Numbered from the stretch's first letter, positions 9,920 through 17,881 are shown. The stretch is DNA of 64,000 nt from Paracoccaceae bacterium (GCA_018222585.1 JAAFAB010000007.1:118279-182278); one strand, 5' to 3'. A program made the numbers and translations. The notes: generated by a model not told the origin, from the letters alone.

Positions 9920-10425
9920 CCGGACGGCTTTGGTTCCCGCAGCTCGATGTTTATGACGCCGTGCGCAGGCTCGGCGGCCTTCTCGGTTTGTGGCAGGGCA
10001 AAACCTTGCCGTCGCCCGAGCGCCTCTTCATCATGGACTTCTTCCTCGCAAACGCGCCGCTTCTCCACAAAACGCATATGCCGCAGGAGGTACGAAAAGC
10101 ATTTGGCAAGCTTGGCGTGCCGCGCCCCGAGAAAGCCTTCGTAAGCTACCCTTCGGCGCAGATCCTCTTTCAGAAAATGGACGAGGTGCAGCGACAGGCC
10201 TTCCGGACCCTGTCCAGCAAAGGGCTCATTGAACTATCGCAGCTTGAAAGCGGTAATGTGGCGCCGTCTGAGGAAGGGCGCACACTGTTTCAGGAAGAGT
10301 TCTTGCTGATCTTTTCCGACAGCGAACGGCAGATAGGTGCGTTTCTTGTCAGGCGTTATGCACCAGAAACAAGGTCTATATCTGAAATCCGCCAGAGCAC
10401 CGGACTTCGGAGGCTTGTAAGATGA
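9916..10425 (+). CDS. ABC-3C system middle component
   Basis: This 169-residue protein starts at the ATG that forms an ATGA overlap with the effector gene. The same frame extends upstream to 9820, but that part lies inside the effector. It begins MTGRLWFPQLDVYDAVRRL and is mostly helical with no catalytic motif, as expected for the small middle component that links effector and ATPase in ABC-three-component systems. The N-terminal pattern resembles the family called middle component 5; I am not certain of the number. Its own stop makes another ATGA overlap with the ATPase gene, so the three proteins are probably made in fixed proportion. Confidence 0.7.
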   Translation: MTGRLWFPQLDVYDAVRRLGGLLGLWQGKTLPSPERLFIMDFFLANAPLLHKTHMPQEVRKAFGKLGVPRPEKAFVSYPSAQILFQKMDEVQRQAFRTLSSKGLIELSQLESGNVAPSEEGRTLFQEEFLLIFSDSERQIGAFLVRRYAPETRSISEIRQSTGLRRLVR

Positions 10426-12323
10426 GCTATTCGCAGTTCTACATCAAGCGCCTGAGAGTCATGCAAGGCGGCGATCCGGTCTATGATCAGGGTTTCCATA
10501 AGGGTGTGAACATCATTCGCGGTGAGAACGGCTCGGGAAAATCGACGATTGCGGACTTCATTTTCTACGTCCTCGGCGGCGAGTTCGATAACTGGAAATC
10601 TGTCGCTGCCAACTGTGATGAAGTGCAAGCCGAGATCGGCACGGCGAGCGGCGTCCTCACGGTAAAGCGCGCCATCGGCAAGGCCCAGACACCGGCGATG
10701 GTTTTCTTCGGGACCTTTGAGGAAGCGGCAGCACAGGGCCTCGATGGCTGGCAGAGCTATCCGATCCGGCGGACAGCAGGCGGTAACGAAAGCTTCTCCC
10801 AGATTATGTTCAGGGCGTCCGGCATCCCCGAAGCGCAAAGCCAAGGCGCTGCCAACATTACGATGAACCAGCTCCTTCGGCTCGTTTATGCAGACCAGCG
10901 GACACCGGCTTCGTTTCTCTTCCGGTACGAGTCCTTTGACACGGGCGAGATTAGAGAGGCGGTCGGTGATCTTGTCTGCGGCATCCGCGGCTACGAATCC
11001 TACGAGATCGAGCTCGAACTTCGGAAACTGAACAAACAGTTCGATGATCTCGATGCTCAATACAAGGCGCTCCTCAAATCTCTACCTGAGGATGAGGCAT
11101 TGGCACGGGTTGAGGGCGTCGATGTCCGGCTCAGAGAGCTTGAAGCCGAATACGGCCGCCTTTCCGCAGAGATCGAGAATGCTGACGAGGTGATCGATGA
11201 AGAGGAGGTCAAGGGATTTCTGGCGGAGAGCAAAAGGGCGGCAGCCGATATCCGAAAGGTTCGCGGTCGCATCGCCGATCTTGAGCAACAAATCCATACC
11301 AATGATTTCGAAGTGGACGATCTAACGAATTTCATCGCCCATCTTGAAGAACTTTCGGAGAAGTTGCCAAAAGCGCAAAGGTCGTCAGAGATCATCGGCA
11401 GTATTGAATTCACGCATTGCCCTGCCTGCCTTGCGCCGCTCAACGGCACGAGCGATCCCGACCATTGCGTTCTTTGTGGCAGCGATACCGATCCGGAGCA
11501 GGAGCGATCGCGATATCTCCAGATCAAGCTCGACCTGGATATCCAAATCAGGGAGTCGCGTCAGCTACTTGACGACAAGGAGGCCGGAACGGCGTATGCC
11601 AAAAAGGAACTACGGCGAGTCCGCTCCGACTATCGGGAACAGCTCTCAGAATTCACGGTGCGCTACGAGATCAGTAACGGCCCGCGCGAAAGCTTCGTGG
11701 CCGAGCGCTATCAACGTCTGGGACAGATCGACAGAGAACTAACCCAACTTTCGCGCCTTCGTGAGCGCGCGGGCGAACTTGAGGATCTGAGCACGCGCAA
11801 GTCGGCCATGCAGGCCGAGATCGACAAGAAAAAAGACCGCCAGAGGGCGCTTGAAGCCGCCAGTGCGCTGAGGCGGCGGATCGCACTGACTAACGTCTCC
11901 GAAAAGGCGAAAGCCTTCTTGCGGCAAGACCTCGACCGACAGGACGAGTTCCGGCACGCGGACTCGGTGGAGGTGAATTTCCGGGATAACTCCATCCTCG
12001 TTGACGGCGATCTGAACTTCGCGGAAAGTAGCAATGTGATCGTTAAAAACTCCGTCATCTTGGCGCTCTTTGCCGCAGCGACCCAAGACGAGGAATTCCT
12101 CCATCCGCGTTTCCTCCTCATGGACAATGTTGAGGACAAGGGCATGGAAGAAAAGCGAAGTCATAACTTTCAAGAAATTATCGTGAGAGCATCGGAAGCA
12201 GCGAAACTTGACCACCAGATTATCTTCACGACCTCAACGATTAATCCGGAACTCGACGGCGACCAACTGACTATCGGCCCACATTATACACACCAACGAC
12301 GCACGCTGGGGGATGTCAGCTAG
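10422..12323 (+). CDS. ABC-3C system ATPase (SMC-like, zinc ribbon in coiled coil)
   Basis: This 633-residue ATPase has Walker A GENGSGKST (34-42), long coiled-coil arms (about 195-300 and 370-500) and a four-cysteine zinc element between them: CPAC (333-336) and CVLC (349-352). The Walker B region reads FLLMDNVEDKG, with Asp568 and Glu571-Asp572, followed by SHNFQEI. No LSGGQ signature is present; ESSNVIVKNS occupies that place, which is typical for this ABC clade rather than for SMC or Rad50. It closes the three-gene operon. ABC-3C systems are described from comparative genomics as conflict systems in which the ATPase senses nucleic acid or nucleoprotein and licenses the effector. Confidence 0.8.
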   Translation: MSYSQFYIKRLRVMQGGDPVYDQGFHKGVNIIRGENGSGKSTIADFIFYVLGGEFDNWKSVAANCDEVQAEIGTASGVLTVKRAIGKAQTPAMVFFGTFEEAAAQGLDGWQSYPIRRTAGGNESFSQIMFRASGIPEAQSQGAANITMNQLLRLVYADQRTPASFLFRYESFDTGEIREAVGDLVCGIRGYESYEIELELRKLNKQFDDLDAQYKALLKSLPEDEALARVEGVDVRLRELEAEYGRLSAEIENADEVIDEEEVKGFLAESKRAAADIRKVRGRIADLEQQIHTNDFEVDDLTNFIAHLEELSEKLPKAQRSSEIIGSIEFTHCPACLAPLNGTSDPDHCVLCGSDTDPEQERSRYLQIKLDLDIQIRESRQLLDDKEAGTAYAKKELRRVRSDYREQLSEFTVRYEISNGPRESFVAERYQRLGQIDRELTQLSRLRERAGELEDLSTRKSAMQAEIDKKKDRQRALEAASALRRRIALTNVSEKAKAFLRQDLDRQDEFRHADSVEVNFRDNSILVDGDLNFAESSNVIVKNSVILALFAAATQDEEFLHPRFLLMDNVEDKGMEEKRSHNFQEIIVRASEAAKLDHQIIFTTSTINPELDGDQLTIGPHYTHQRRTLGDVS

Positions 12324-12775
12324 ACTGGGAACAGATGACACCGAGACAGTGAGCGCTTTTCCCGCCGAGGATGCTGCGCGAAGCCCTCGATGTCCGCTTC
12401 GGGGAAGCTGCAGCGCAGTATCGCAACCTTTGCTGTAGGTCGGATCTGGGCCGGTTGCGCCATCCGTACCAAGCCTGCCCCTGTCGAGCGCCATGCCTGC
12501 TTCCTGTGCACAGTTGACCTTGGTGCCCTGGACTATACTGCGCGGTGCCATGAAGGTCCGGTATGGGCAATGAGCGACTACCCACTTGGGGCACGTGACT
12601 GCGTTACGTTGCAGCACCGCATGACCGGTACAGCCCCAACCGGGAGTTCAACCTGACCAACTGACCGCGTGGAAAAGTCCTGTGTCGAGGAAGTTACCGG
12701 ATTTACGGGCAATGCCCGAGTTGCGAAACTCGATCATCCGGCAGTCATTTCGGACTTGAATTGCAAGCCGCGAAT
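12324..12775 (+). other. 452-bp non-coding stretch after the ABC-3C operon
   Basis: No credible gene is present. The short frames on both strands have no ribosome site and low-complexity translations. A segment near 12,392-12,413 (GGGAAGCTGCAGCGCAGT) resembles one near 13,637-13,656 (GGGAAGCTGCGGCGCAAT), which suggests decayed copies of a dispersed sequence on both sides of the secreted-protein gene. The convergent arrangement implies that termination for both neighbours occurs here, but no clear hairpin with a T-run was found. Confidence 0.4.
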
Positions 12776-13507
12776 CTACTCCGCGGTCATATTCGCAAGT
12801 GGCTTTAATGCCTCGGCAATTTGCTCAAACGTAACATCTCGATTGCGCATCAGCTCCTCGACGAGCTTTTGTGCCATGCCTACCCTCACAGCGATTTCCA
12901 AATCCATCGGTGGCTCGTCAGTCGATGCGGTAGGCTCTTCCAGTGGGTTCACAGCTGCAGTCTCAGTTACTTCCCAAACCTTTAAGGGACCACATGTTGC
13001 GAGGGCCAAGTCTGTAGTTTTAACGACATTCTCTAACGAGAGCTTGCGAACCTCGGGCACTCCGGTTCTTGCCACTGGCAACTGGACCTGCGACGAGCTT
13101 CCGTCATGTTGCCGCAAGAGCTCAAGCAATTCCGGCCCATTGTGTACCCGCGCTCGCTCGCGGCCATAATCTACATTTTCAATGGTCGCTTTAAACGACG
13201 CCAATTCCGACCCAAGCTTGATAATTAATTCTACGGTTGGGTTGTTCTGTGCTTCAGCTTTAGTCAGCAAATCGCTATCGCCAATGATGCTCATGACAAG
13301 TTCCTTGTCCGCACACCTCAGATTTATCTGAGACGACGTGAACTCATAGTCCTTGCCTGAGAACAAATAACCAGCGACGTAGGTGGCCGTTTCCGTTCCA
13401 TCCAAAAGGGTCGAGCCTTCCTGCACCTTCCAAGGATTCGCTGCCGTCGAAACCGCTAGAAGAATAAAAAAAGTCGAAGTGTAGATCAGCTTAAACATGT
13501 CGATCAT
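12776..13507 (-). CDS. Secreted protein with a VasI/TagO-like domain
   Basis: This 243-residue protein has a clear Sec signal peptide (MFKLIYTSTFFILLAVSTAA) followed by NPWKVQEG. The mature part shows the pattern of VasI/TagO-type proteins, which assist type VI secretion or sense periplasmic damage: a W-x-V start, a central strand ending NLRCADKE, an L-I-I-K-L-G strand and a late CGPLK. No type VI genes are nearby, so a secretion role is doubtful. Met1 (13507) and Met4 (13498) are both possible starts. The gene is visibly poorer in GC than the core genes and lies next to the ABC-3C operon, which suggests it arrived by transfer. The family assignment is inference from pattern. Confidence 0.5.
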   Translation of the reverse strand: MIDMFKLIYTSTFFILLAVSTAANPWKVQEGSTLLDGTETATYVAGYLFSGKDYEFTSSQINLRCADKELVMSIIGDSDLLTKAEAQNNPTVELIIKLGSELASFKATIENVDYGRERARVHNGPELLELLRQHDGSSSQVQLPVARTGVPEVRKLSLENVVKTTDLALATCGPLKVWEVTETAAVNPLEEPTASTDEPPMDLEIAVRVGMAQKLVEELMRNRDVTFEQIAEALKPLANMTAE

Positions 13508-13838
13508 CCAGGCGCGTGGTTTATTCAGGTCTCTATCTCATTTATGGTCGCGATTACGCGGATGTCAGCAGTTGTCCGCACTGCTGACCTTGGCACACCA
13601 GACCATGCAGCACGATTGCACGGATGACCGGTGCAGGGAAGCTGCGGCGCAATGAAGCGGAACCTAGCTAAAGGCCGAAAGCGCCGAGAGGTGCGGCTGG
13701 AGTCAGCCCGGCTGGCGTGTCCGCTATCTGCGCTTTGCGGTCGTACAGCCAGGAGATCGGCAACGTCTATTTTCTCACCCCTTGCGTTTCCGCCCCTCAA
13801 CTCTAGGCTGTGCAACAACGGAACAAAGAGGCCCGCGA
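13508..13838 (+). other. 331-bp non-coding stretch upstream of the H-NS-like gene
   Basis: This lies between two divergent genes and should hold both promoters. The two short frames here (minus 13,525-13,818 and plus 13,631-13,867) are not gene-like. It contains the second copy of the GGGAAGCTGC-type remnant at about 13,637. The 30 bases before the H-NS start contain AAAGAGG as ribosome site. Confidence 0.45.
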
Positions 13839-14162
13839 ATGTCCCAGCTCCCCGACCTGGATCTTAACGCCCTGTCCCTGGACGAGCTGAAGCAGCTCGA
13901 GAAAGACCTCGCCAAGGCAATCAAGGGGTATGACGAACGCCGCAAGGCTGAAGCTCGCGCTGCCCTTGAGGCCAAGGCCGGAGAGCTTGGCTACTCTCTG
14001 GCCGACCTCGTCGCGCCGGGCAGCAGCAAGAAGCCGAGACTGCCCGCGAAGTACCGCAACCCCGAGGACCCGACCCAGACCTGGAGCGGTCGCGGTCGCC
14101 GGCCGCAGTGGGTCAGCGATGCGCTTGATGCCGGGAAGAGCCTGGAAGACTTGGCGATCTGA
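13839..14162 (+). CDS. H-NS family nucleoid-associated protein
   Basis: This 107-residue protein has an N-terminal oligomerisation helix (LDLNALSLDELKQLEKDLAKA) and the classic C-terminal DNA-binding segment KYRNPEDPTQTWSGRGRRPQWV, whose GRGRRP loop reads the minor groove. ATG 13839 is chosen because AAAGAGG precedes it by about seven bases; the frame extends upstream without a ribosome site. Such proteins silence AT-rich foreign DNA. Its position between a GC-poor accessory block and an integrated element fits a xenogeneic silencer, and it may itself be mobile. It is followed by a strong terminator. Confidence 0.88.
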   Translation: MSQLPDLDLNALSLDELKQLEKDLAKAIKGYDERRKAEARAALEAKAGELGYSLADLVAPGSSKKPRLPAKYRNPEDPTQTWSGRGRRPQWVSDALDAGKSLEDLAI

Positions 14163-14190
14163 TCCGCTCAGGCCGGCTCCAAGACACGTC

Positions 14191-14224
14191 AAAGGCCGGA
14201 GCACATGCCCCGGCCTTTCTTCTT
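14191..14224 (+). terminator. Rho-independent terminator of the H-NS-like gene
   Basis: AAAGGCCGG (14191-14199) and CCGGCCTTT (14210-14218) form a 9-bp perfect stem with a 10-base loop, followed by CTTCTT. It lies 29 bases after the stop codon. Confidence 0.8.
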
Positions 14225-14241
14225 GACCCACACTAGAGCCC

Positions 14242-14916
14242 TCAGGCCACCCGCGCTGCCCTGCCCTGCCAGGGTTTCATCGGCGGCAGGGCCTCGGTCA
14301 CCTGGTGCGCGGACAGCCCGCCGTAGAGGCGGAAATGGTCGCGCAGGGTCATCAGCGCGTCCCACCACAGCAGGTAGTCCCGTCGCGCCCGCGCCTGGTC
14401 GCGGGGGTGGTTGTCAATGGTGATCGGGCAGCAGCGCAGATCCACCTCTCGGACCTTGCCGCGGCTGAGATAGCGCGCCTTGCCGCAGATCTCGGTGACG
14501 GCGAACATGCCGTGCCGGGTCTGCTTCCAGTCGACCGGGCGCACCTGCGGGGCGAGGTCGGAGCCCCAGCCGAGGGTCTCGCCGGCGCGGGAGAGCTCGG
14601 CGATGACCAGCGCCATGCGGCGGCCGCCGACACTCTCGGGCAGCTGCGCCAGGGCATCGGCGACGGCATCCGCGTCGGGGTGCGGCTCCGAGGTGCCGCC
14701 GCCCTGCACCCGGCAGCCGAGTTCGGCCTGCCGCATCAGGATGTGCTCCATGCCATAGCCCTTCAGGGCGCCTTGCGGGCGCTCGCTTGCGCCCTGGTCG
14801 AAGTCGATGCGGATCTTCTCCTTCTGGAACGCCCAGTCGAGCAGCTGCAGGATCGAGACCTCGCGCGGCGCTGCGCTGCTCAGGCCGCGGGGACGGTGAC
14901 GGATCGCCATGGTCAT
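14242..14916 (-). CDS. Hypothetical element protein, last gene of the left arm
   Basis: This 224-residue protein is not recognised. The start at 14916 forms an ATGA overlap with the gene before it (stop at 14913), which decides it against the longer frame from 14994. The sequence is soluble and rich in Arg and Trp, with a cysteine pair (RCCPITID) and an MTLRDHFRLYGG stretch near the C-terminus. A middle section (DADAVADALAQL...MALVIAELSRAG) looks like a helical bundle. Its place at the end of the early leftward operon suggests a replication accessory or late-acting regulatory role, without direct evidence. Confidence 0.65.
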   Translation of the reverse strand: MTMAIRHRPRGLSSAAPREVSILQLLDWAFQKEKIRIDFDQGASERPQGALKGYGMEHILMRQAELGCRVQGGGTSEPHPDADAVADALAQLPESVGGRRMALVIAELSRAGETLGWGSDLAPQVRPVDWKQTRHGMFAVTEICGKARYLSRGKVREVDLRCCPITIDNHPRDQARARRDYLLWWDALMTLRDHFRLYGGLSAHQVTEALPPMKPWQGRAARVA

Positions 14917-15512
14917 GCGGCCTCTCCCTGCGCTTGCCCTCGCCGTACCAGCTCGTGGGCTGCGGCCTCGTGGGCCTCGTAGGCGTGCAGCCATTCCCGG
15001 TCCACCGCATCGACCGGCAGGCGCAGGTCCAGCCGCTCGCGCAACCGGGCGACCTTCGACTGGGCGGCCCCTGCCCGATCCGCGACGATGCGGCGCTCAT
15101 GCGGGTTCAGCGGCGGGCGGTGCTTCGACAGCCACCAGCGATATTCTTCGACCAGACGCCCCTCGGCGAGCGCGGCGCGGCCGGCGGCACTGCCGAACCA
15201 GGAGGCCAGCCCCGGCATCTCCTCCAGCGGGCGGGGCTGGGCGATCTGCGCCAGCGCCACGAAGGCCGCATGGCTGGGCCAGAAGTCCCGCGCCCGGCCC
15301 TCGCCCTTCGAGCGCATCGCTTCGAAGAGCCGCCGCAGGTTCTCGTCGTTCATGTAGGCCAGCTCGTCCGCCAGCCGGTCGAGGCGCTTGCGCCCCTCCT
15401 CGGCCTCCACCGCCTTCGGGAAGCGGAAGCCGATCCCCTCCAGCGGGTGCAGCAGCAGCCTGCGCACCCGGTCCCGTTTCGTCTCGTGATCCTGATCCTG
15501 CTCGATCCGCAT
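14913..15512 (-). CDS. Hypothetical element protein (helical, Arg-rich)
   Basis: This 199-residue protein is not recognised. It starts MRIEQDQDHETKRDRVRR and continues with strongly charged helices, for example RKRLDRLADELAYMNDENLRRLFEAMR, plus a Trp-rich middle (FWPSHAAFVALAQ, GLASWFG, EYRWWLSKHRPP). It ends in a four-base overlap with the next gene. The putative origin region, with a DnaA box and three palindromes, lies directly upstream of its start. That position would suit a replication loader or origin-binding accessory protein, but no ATPase motif is present. Confidence 0.65.
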   Translation of the reverse strand: MRIEQDQDHETKRDRVRRLLLHPLEGIGFRFPKAVEAEEGRKRLDRLADELAYMNDENLRRLFEAMRSKGEGRARDFWPSHAAFVALAQIAQPRPLEEMPGLASWFGSAAGRAALAEGRLVEEYRWWLSKHRPPLNPHERRIVADRAGAAQSKVARLRERLDLRLPVDAVDREWLHAYEAHEAAAHELVRRGQAQGEAA

Positions 15513-15542
15513 CCTCTTGCCCTTTCTCAGCCCAAACCCGAC

Positions 15543-15551
15543 TTATCCACA
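15543..15551 (+). promoter_or_regulatory. Perfect DnaA box
   Basis: TTATCCACA matches the high-affinity DnaA box consensus TTATNCACA exactly. It lies in a non-coding gap, 31 bases before the start of the leftward gene at 15512 and about 80 bases from the palindrome cluster. One such 9-mer can occur by chance, but its placement is suggestive of an origin. Confidence 0.6.
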
Positions 15552-15622
15552 GGCACCCCGGCGACTTTGTCCGCACTCTGTCCCGTGTTCTTTCATGTTT
15601 CTGTCCATGTCCCTGTCGGAGC

Positions 15623-15695
15623 GGACAGTCTGGAAGTGTCCAGGACACTGTCCGGACTGTCCGGTGGACAGTTCCGACACTGTCCACCGGACAGT
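15623..15695 (+). repeat. Cluster of TGTCC/GGACA palindromes, putative origin or operator array
   Basis: Three palindromes follow one another: AGTGTCC-A-GGACACT (15635-15649), ACTGTCC-GGT-GGACAGT (15656-15672) and ACTGTCC-ACC-GGACAGT (15679-15695). A further half-site GGACAGT stands at 15623-15629, and TGTCC words continue back to about 15578. The last palindrome abuts the stop codon of the DUF1376-like gene. Such an array is typical of binding sites for a dimeric replication initiator or repressor. Confidence 0.7.
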
Positions 15696-16343
15696 TCAGG
15701 ACGGACTTCGCCTGCCCCGCATGTGCATGTTCAGTTGATGATCCGACCAGGCGCCGATGGCGCGCTCGATCCAGGAGGAGCCGCGATAGCCGCAGCCCTG
15801 CTCATTGAGCCATTCATCCATCCAGAGGATGGCCGCGTCATTGGCCGCCAGGTCGACATGGTAGCCGGCGACGGCGCTGCGCAGCCGCTGGCGCCGCTTC
15901 ATGGCGTTACCCGCTTCGTTGCGGGCCCGGTTGTCGTGCTTGCGCGCGATGGCATCACTGACGACCTCCAGCACCATCGGGTGATAGAGGCGCACGACGT
16001 CATCGCAGAGGCAGGGGCGCCACTTGTGCAGCGGCCCGAAGCTGCCTTCGCAGAGGCGCTGCAGGCGGCCCTGATCGACGCCGAGCAGCTTGGCCAGCTG
16101 CTCGGTATCCGCCGGGAGGGTCCCGATGGGGTTCTGCTCCTGAGCGATGCAGATCAAGTCGAAGTAGAGCGCGCGGCATTCCTCGGTGGCCTTCAGGCGC
16201 ATCTCGGAGTTCAGCCAGCGGCGATGGTGCCAGGCGATGAAGTAGTGACTGTCGAGCCGGTCCTGCCCGGAGAGCGGATAGACCTCGAGGTCATCGGTCT
16301 CAACGGCGCGCAGGGCGGCTCCGGCACTGGTCAGGGGGCGCAT
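15696..16343 (-). CDS. DUF1376-like phage replication protein
   Basis: This 215-residue protein has an N-terminal half that fits the DUF1376 pattern of phage/prophage replication proteins: W-x-NSEMRLKATEECRALYFDLICIA, then GTLPADTEQLAKLLGV and a winged-helix-like LQRLCEG. The C-terminal half is basic (RNEAGNAMKRRQRLRSA) with Trp-rich helices. ATG 16343 is chosen because GGGAGG precedes it; the longer frame from 16457 has no ribosome site. The palindrome cluster begins immediately after its stop codon, and origins often lie next to the initiator gene. An initiator or helicase-recruiting role is inference. Confidence 0.6.
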   Translation of the reverse strand: MRPLTSAGAALRAVETDDLEVYPLSGQDRLDSHYFIAWHHRRWLNSEMRLKATEECRALYFDLICIAQEQNPIGTLPADTEQLAKLLGVDQGRLQRLCEGSFGPLHKWRPCLCDDVVRLYHPMVLEVVSDAIARKHDNRARNEAGNAMKRRQRLRSAVAGYHVDLAANDAAILWMDEWLNEQGCGYRGSSWIERAIGAWSDHQLNMHMRGRRSPS

Positions 16344-16524
16344 CGGATGGCCTCCCCCACGGATGGCGCGACGGCGAAGTTGGGACAAGCACCGCCGCGC
16401 CGGCCGACCGTGCCTTTGGGGACTGCACGGCGGGCTGGCCGCGCGTCGGGGTACCAACGCGCGGCGCCTCTCGACACCCTGGCGGTCGGGAAGTCAAGCT
16501 GGACAGGGAAGGATAGAGCCCGGC

Positions 16525-17073
16525 TCATGCCGCGGTCTTCCGCTTGGCAGCCGGGATATCGAGCCCCAGCCGGTCCCGGCGCAGGCGCACCGCATCCTTG
16601 TGGCAGCCCGCCAGCCGGGCGATCTCGCTCAGGCCACGCTCACCATCGACCAACGCGAGGATCTTGCGGGTAATCGCCTCGTCATTGCCCGAGGCCGTCT
16701 TGCCCCGCCGGGGCGGGGGCACCGGCTTCGGCGCCGCGATCTCCAGCCCGTCCTCGCGGGCGATCCGCTGGATGCGCTCACGCGCCGTGTGGCGCAGCAG
16801 GGTGATCTCGCTGATGGAGAGCCCGTCGCGGATGTCCTGCGCGATCTCGCGGTCCTTCAACCGGTCCGCCGGGCTGCGCACGGGGCCGCGCTTCAACGAT
16901 CGCAGCCCGCCCCGGAAGGCCTCGTTGCGAGTGATGAGGGTTTGCGTCGTCGGGTCCCAGATATAGTCCCGATCCAGCCCGCTGACCCCGGGCGGCACCC
17001 GGCGCTGTTCCTCGGGGATCCGCTCCAGCGCCTCGTCGATCAGGCGACGCTCCTGCTCGGTCAGGATGTCCAT
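16525..17073 (-). CDS. Helix-turn-helix DNA-binding protein of the element
   Basis: This 182-residue protein carries two HTH-like segments: DGLSISEITLLRHTARERIQRI (about 105-126) and GLSEIARLAGCHKDAVRLRRDRL (about 150-172). A basic, proline-rich linker (KPVPPPRRGKTA) joins them. The start at 17073 is set by GGAGG five bases before the ATG; the long upstream extension of the frame is low-complexity and lies in a structured non-coding interval. It is likely a transcription factor or terminase-small-subunit-like DNA-binding protein of the leftward operon; without neighbouring packaging genes the former is preferred. Confidence 0.65.
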   Translation of the reverse strand: MDILTEQERRLIDEALERIPEEQRRVPPGVSGLDRDYIWDPTTQTLITRNEAFRGGLRSLKRGPVRSPADRLKDREIAQDIRDGLSISEITLLRHTARERIQRIAREDGLEIAAPKPVPPPRRGKTASGNDEAITRKILALVDGERGLSEIARLAGCHKDAVRLRRDRLGLDIPAAKRKTAA

Positions 17074-17407
17074 GTGGCCTCCAGGGAAAAAGCGGGGCGC
17101 GCCACCACGGACGCGCGCCCAGTCGGGGACAGACAGCATGGGACCGCCAGCGCCCGGGCTACCGCGCGGTCCCGCGGTGCGGCCTTGATCGGCCCGGGGT
17201 GTCTCAAAGCGCGGGGAGCCGGGAGGACAGCTCCCCGCGCAAGGGAGCGCCCTGCCCTGCCCGATGGCCGGCGCTCTGCACGGTCCGGCGCCTGTGCCGG
17301 GGTCCGTGAGTGGTTCAAGCTCGACGCGGGGCGCGCGCCGCCTACCCGAGCGCCCTCCCCGCGTCGAAGACCCGCCCGTCGGCGGGAGGGGACTTGGCAA
17401 AGCCGGG
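17074..17407 (-). other. 334-bp non-coding, highly structured interval
   Basis: No gene is supported. Three strong stem-loops follow each other: an 11-bp stem at 17209-17219/17230-17240, an 11-bp stem TCGACGCGGGG/CCCCGCGTCGA at 17321-17331/17357-17367, and CCCGCC-CGTC-GGCGGG at 17371-17386. Read leftward, the first is followed by CTTTGAG and can act as a terminator for the upstream gene. The other two may mark a structured leader or a small RNA. Confidence 0.55.
17209..17240 (-). terminator. Probable terminator in the left arm
   Basis: Perfect 11-bp arms GCGCGGGGAGC and GCTCCCCGCGC with a 10-base loop. On the minus strand the stem is followed by a short T-stretch (CTTTGAG), so termination may be partial. 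Confidence 0.5.
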
Positions 17408-17881
17408 TCATCGCTGCCCCTCCGCCTTGCGCAACAGCGTGGCGCGGAACTGCATGGCGGCCGAGACCATCTCGTCCAGTTCGACGAGCTGCTCCTGGGC
17501 TTCCTTGACGGTGTAGTCATCGGGCGACGCCGACGCTGCCGAATGCGCCTCGGCATGGCGCTGCAGCACGTCCGAGAACTCGCGCGTGATCCGGTGGATG
17601 TCGGAGGCGGTCGAGCCTTCCAGCCCGAGCGGATGGAAGGTGCCGCCGCCGAGCGCCGCGAAGTGCGCCGCGATCGGCACGGCAGCCTCGGGCACGATCC
17701 GGCTGAGCCGGTCGAGGTAGTTCACCCCGAGACCGCCGGGGCGTTGCTCCGAGACCTCGGTACCATGCGACAGCGTCGAGACGCCGACACCAAGATCATT
17801 GGCCACGGCCTCCAGGCCACCTGCCGCGCGCATGGCCGTCTGCACCGCCGACTGGATCGAAGCAGGCCGCGCCTTACGCAT
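17408..17881 (-). CDS. Phage CII-like regulatory protein
   Basis: This 157-residue protein has the segment IQSAVQTAMRAAGGLEAVANDLGVGVSTLSHGT near the N-terminus. This is an HTH of the kind found in CII-like or YdaT-type phage regulators (sampling a DNA site through GVGVSTLS). The C-terminal part is helical and acidic (QEQLVELDEMVSAAMQ), probably for multimerisation. ATG 17881 gives the MRKARPAS start. It overlaps a tiny upstream frame whose start overlaps the stop of the HTH gene at 17939, so coupling is possible. It belongs to the early leftward operon controlled by the regulator pair. Confidence 0.6.
   Translation of the reverse strand: MRKARPASIQSAVQTAMRAAGGLEAVANDLGVGVSTLSHGTEVSEQRPGGLGVNYLDRLSRIVPEAAVPIAAHFAALGGGTFHPLGLEGSTASDIHRITREFSDVLQRHAEAHSAASASPDDYTVKEAQEQLVELDEMVSAAMQFRATLLRKAEGQR

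Noticed and set aside
12669..13169. A 166-codon plus-strand frame
   Set aside because: It overlaps the minus-strand gene with a clear signal peptide, and has no ribosome site.
13525..13867. Two short frames upstream of the H-NS-like gene
   Set aside because: They overlap each other on opposite strands, lack ribosome sites and have biased composition.
15578..15695. Possible CRISPR-like repeats
   Set aside because: The units are 15-17 bp palindromes without regular spacers and with no cas gene nearby; they fit protein-binding sites.
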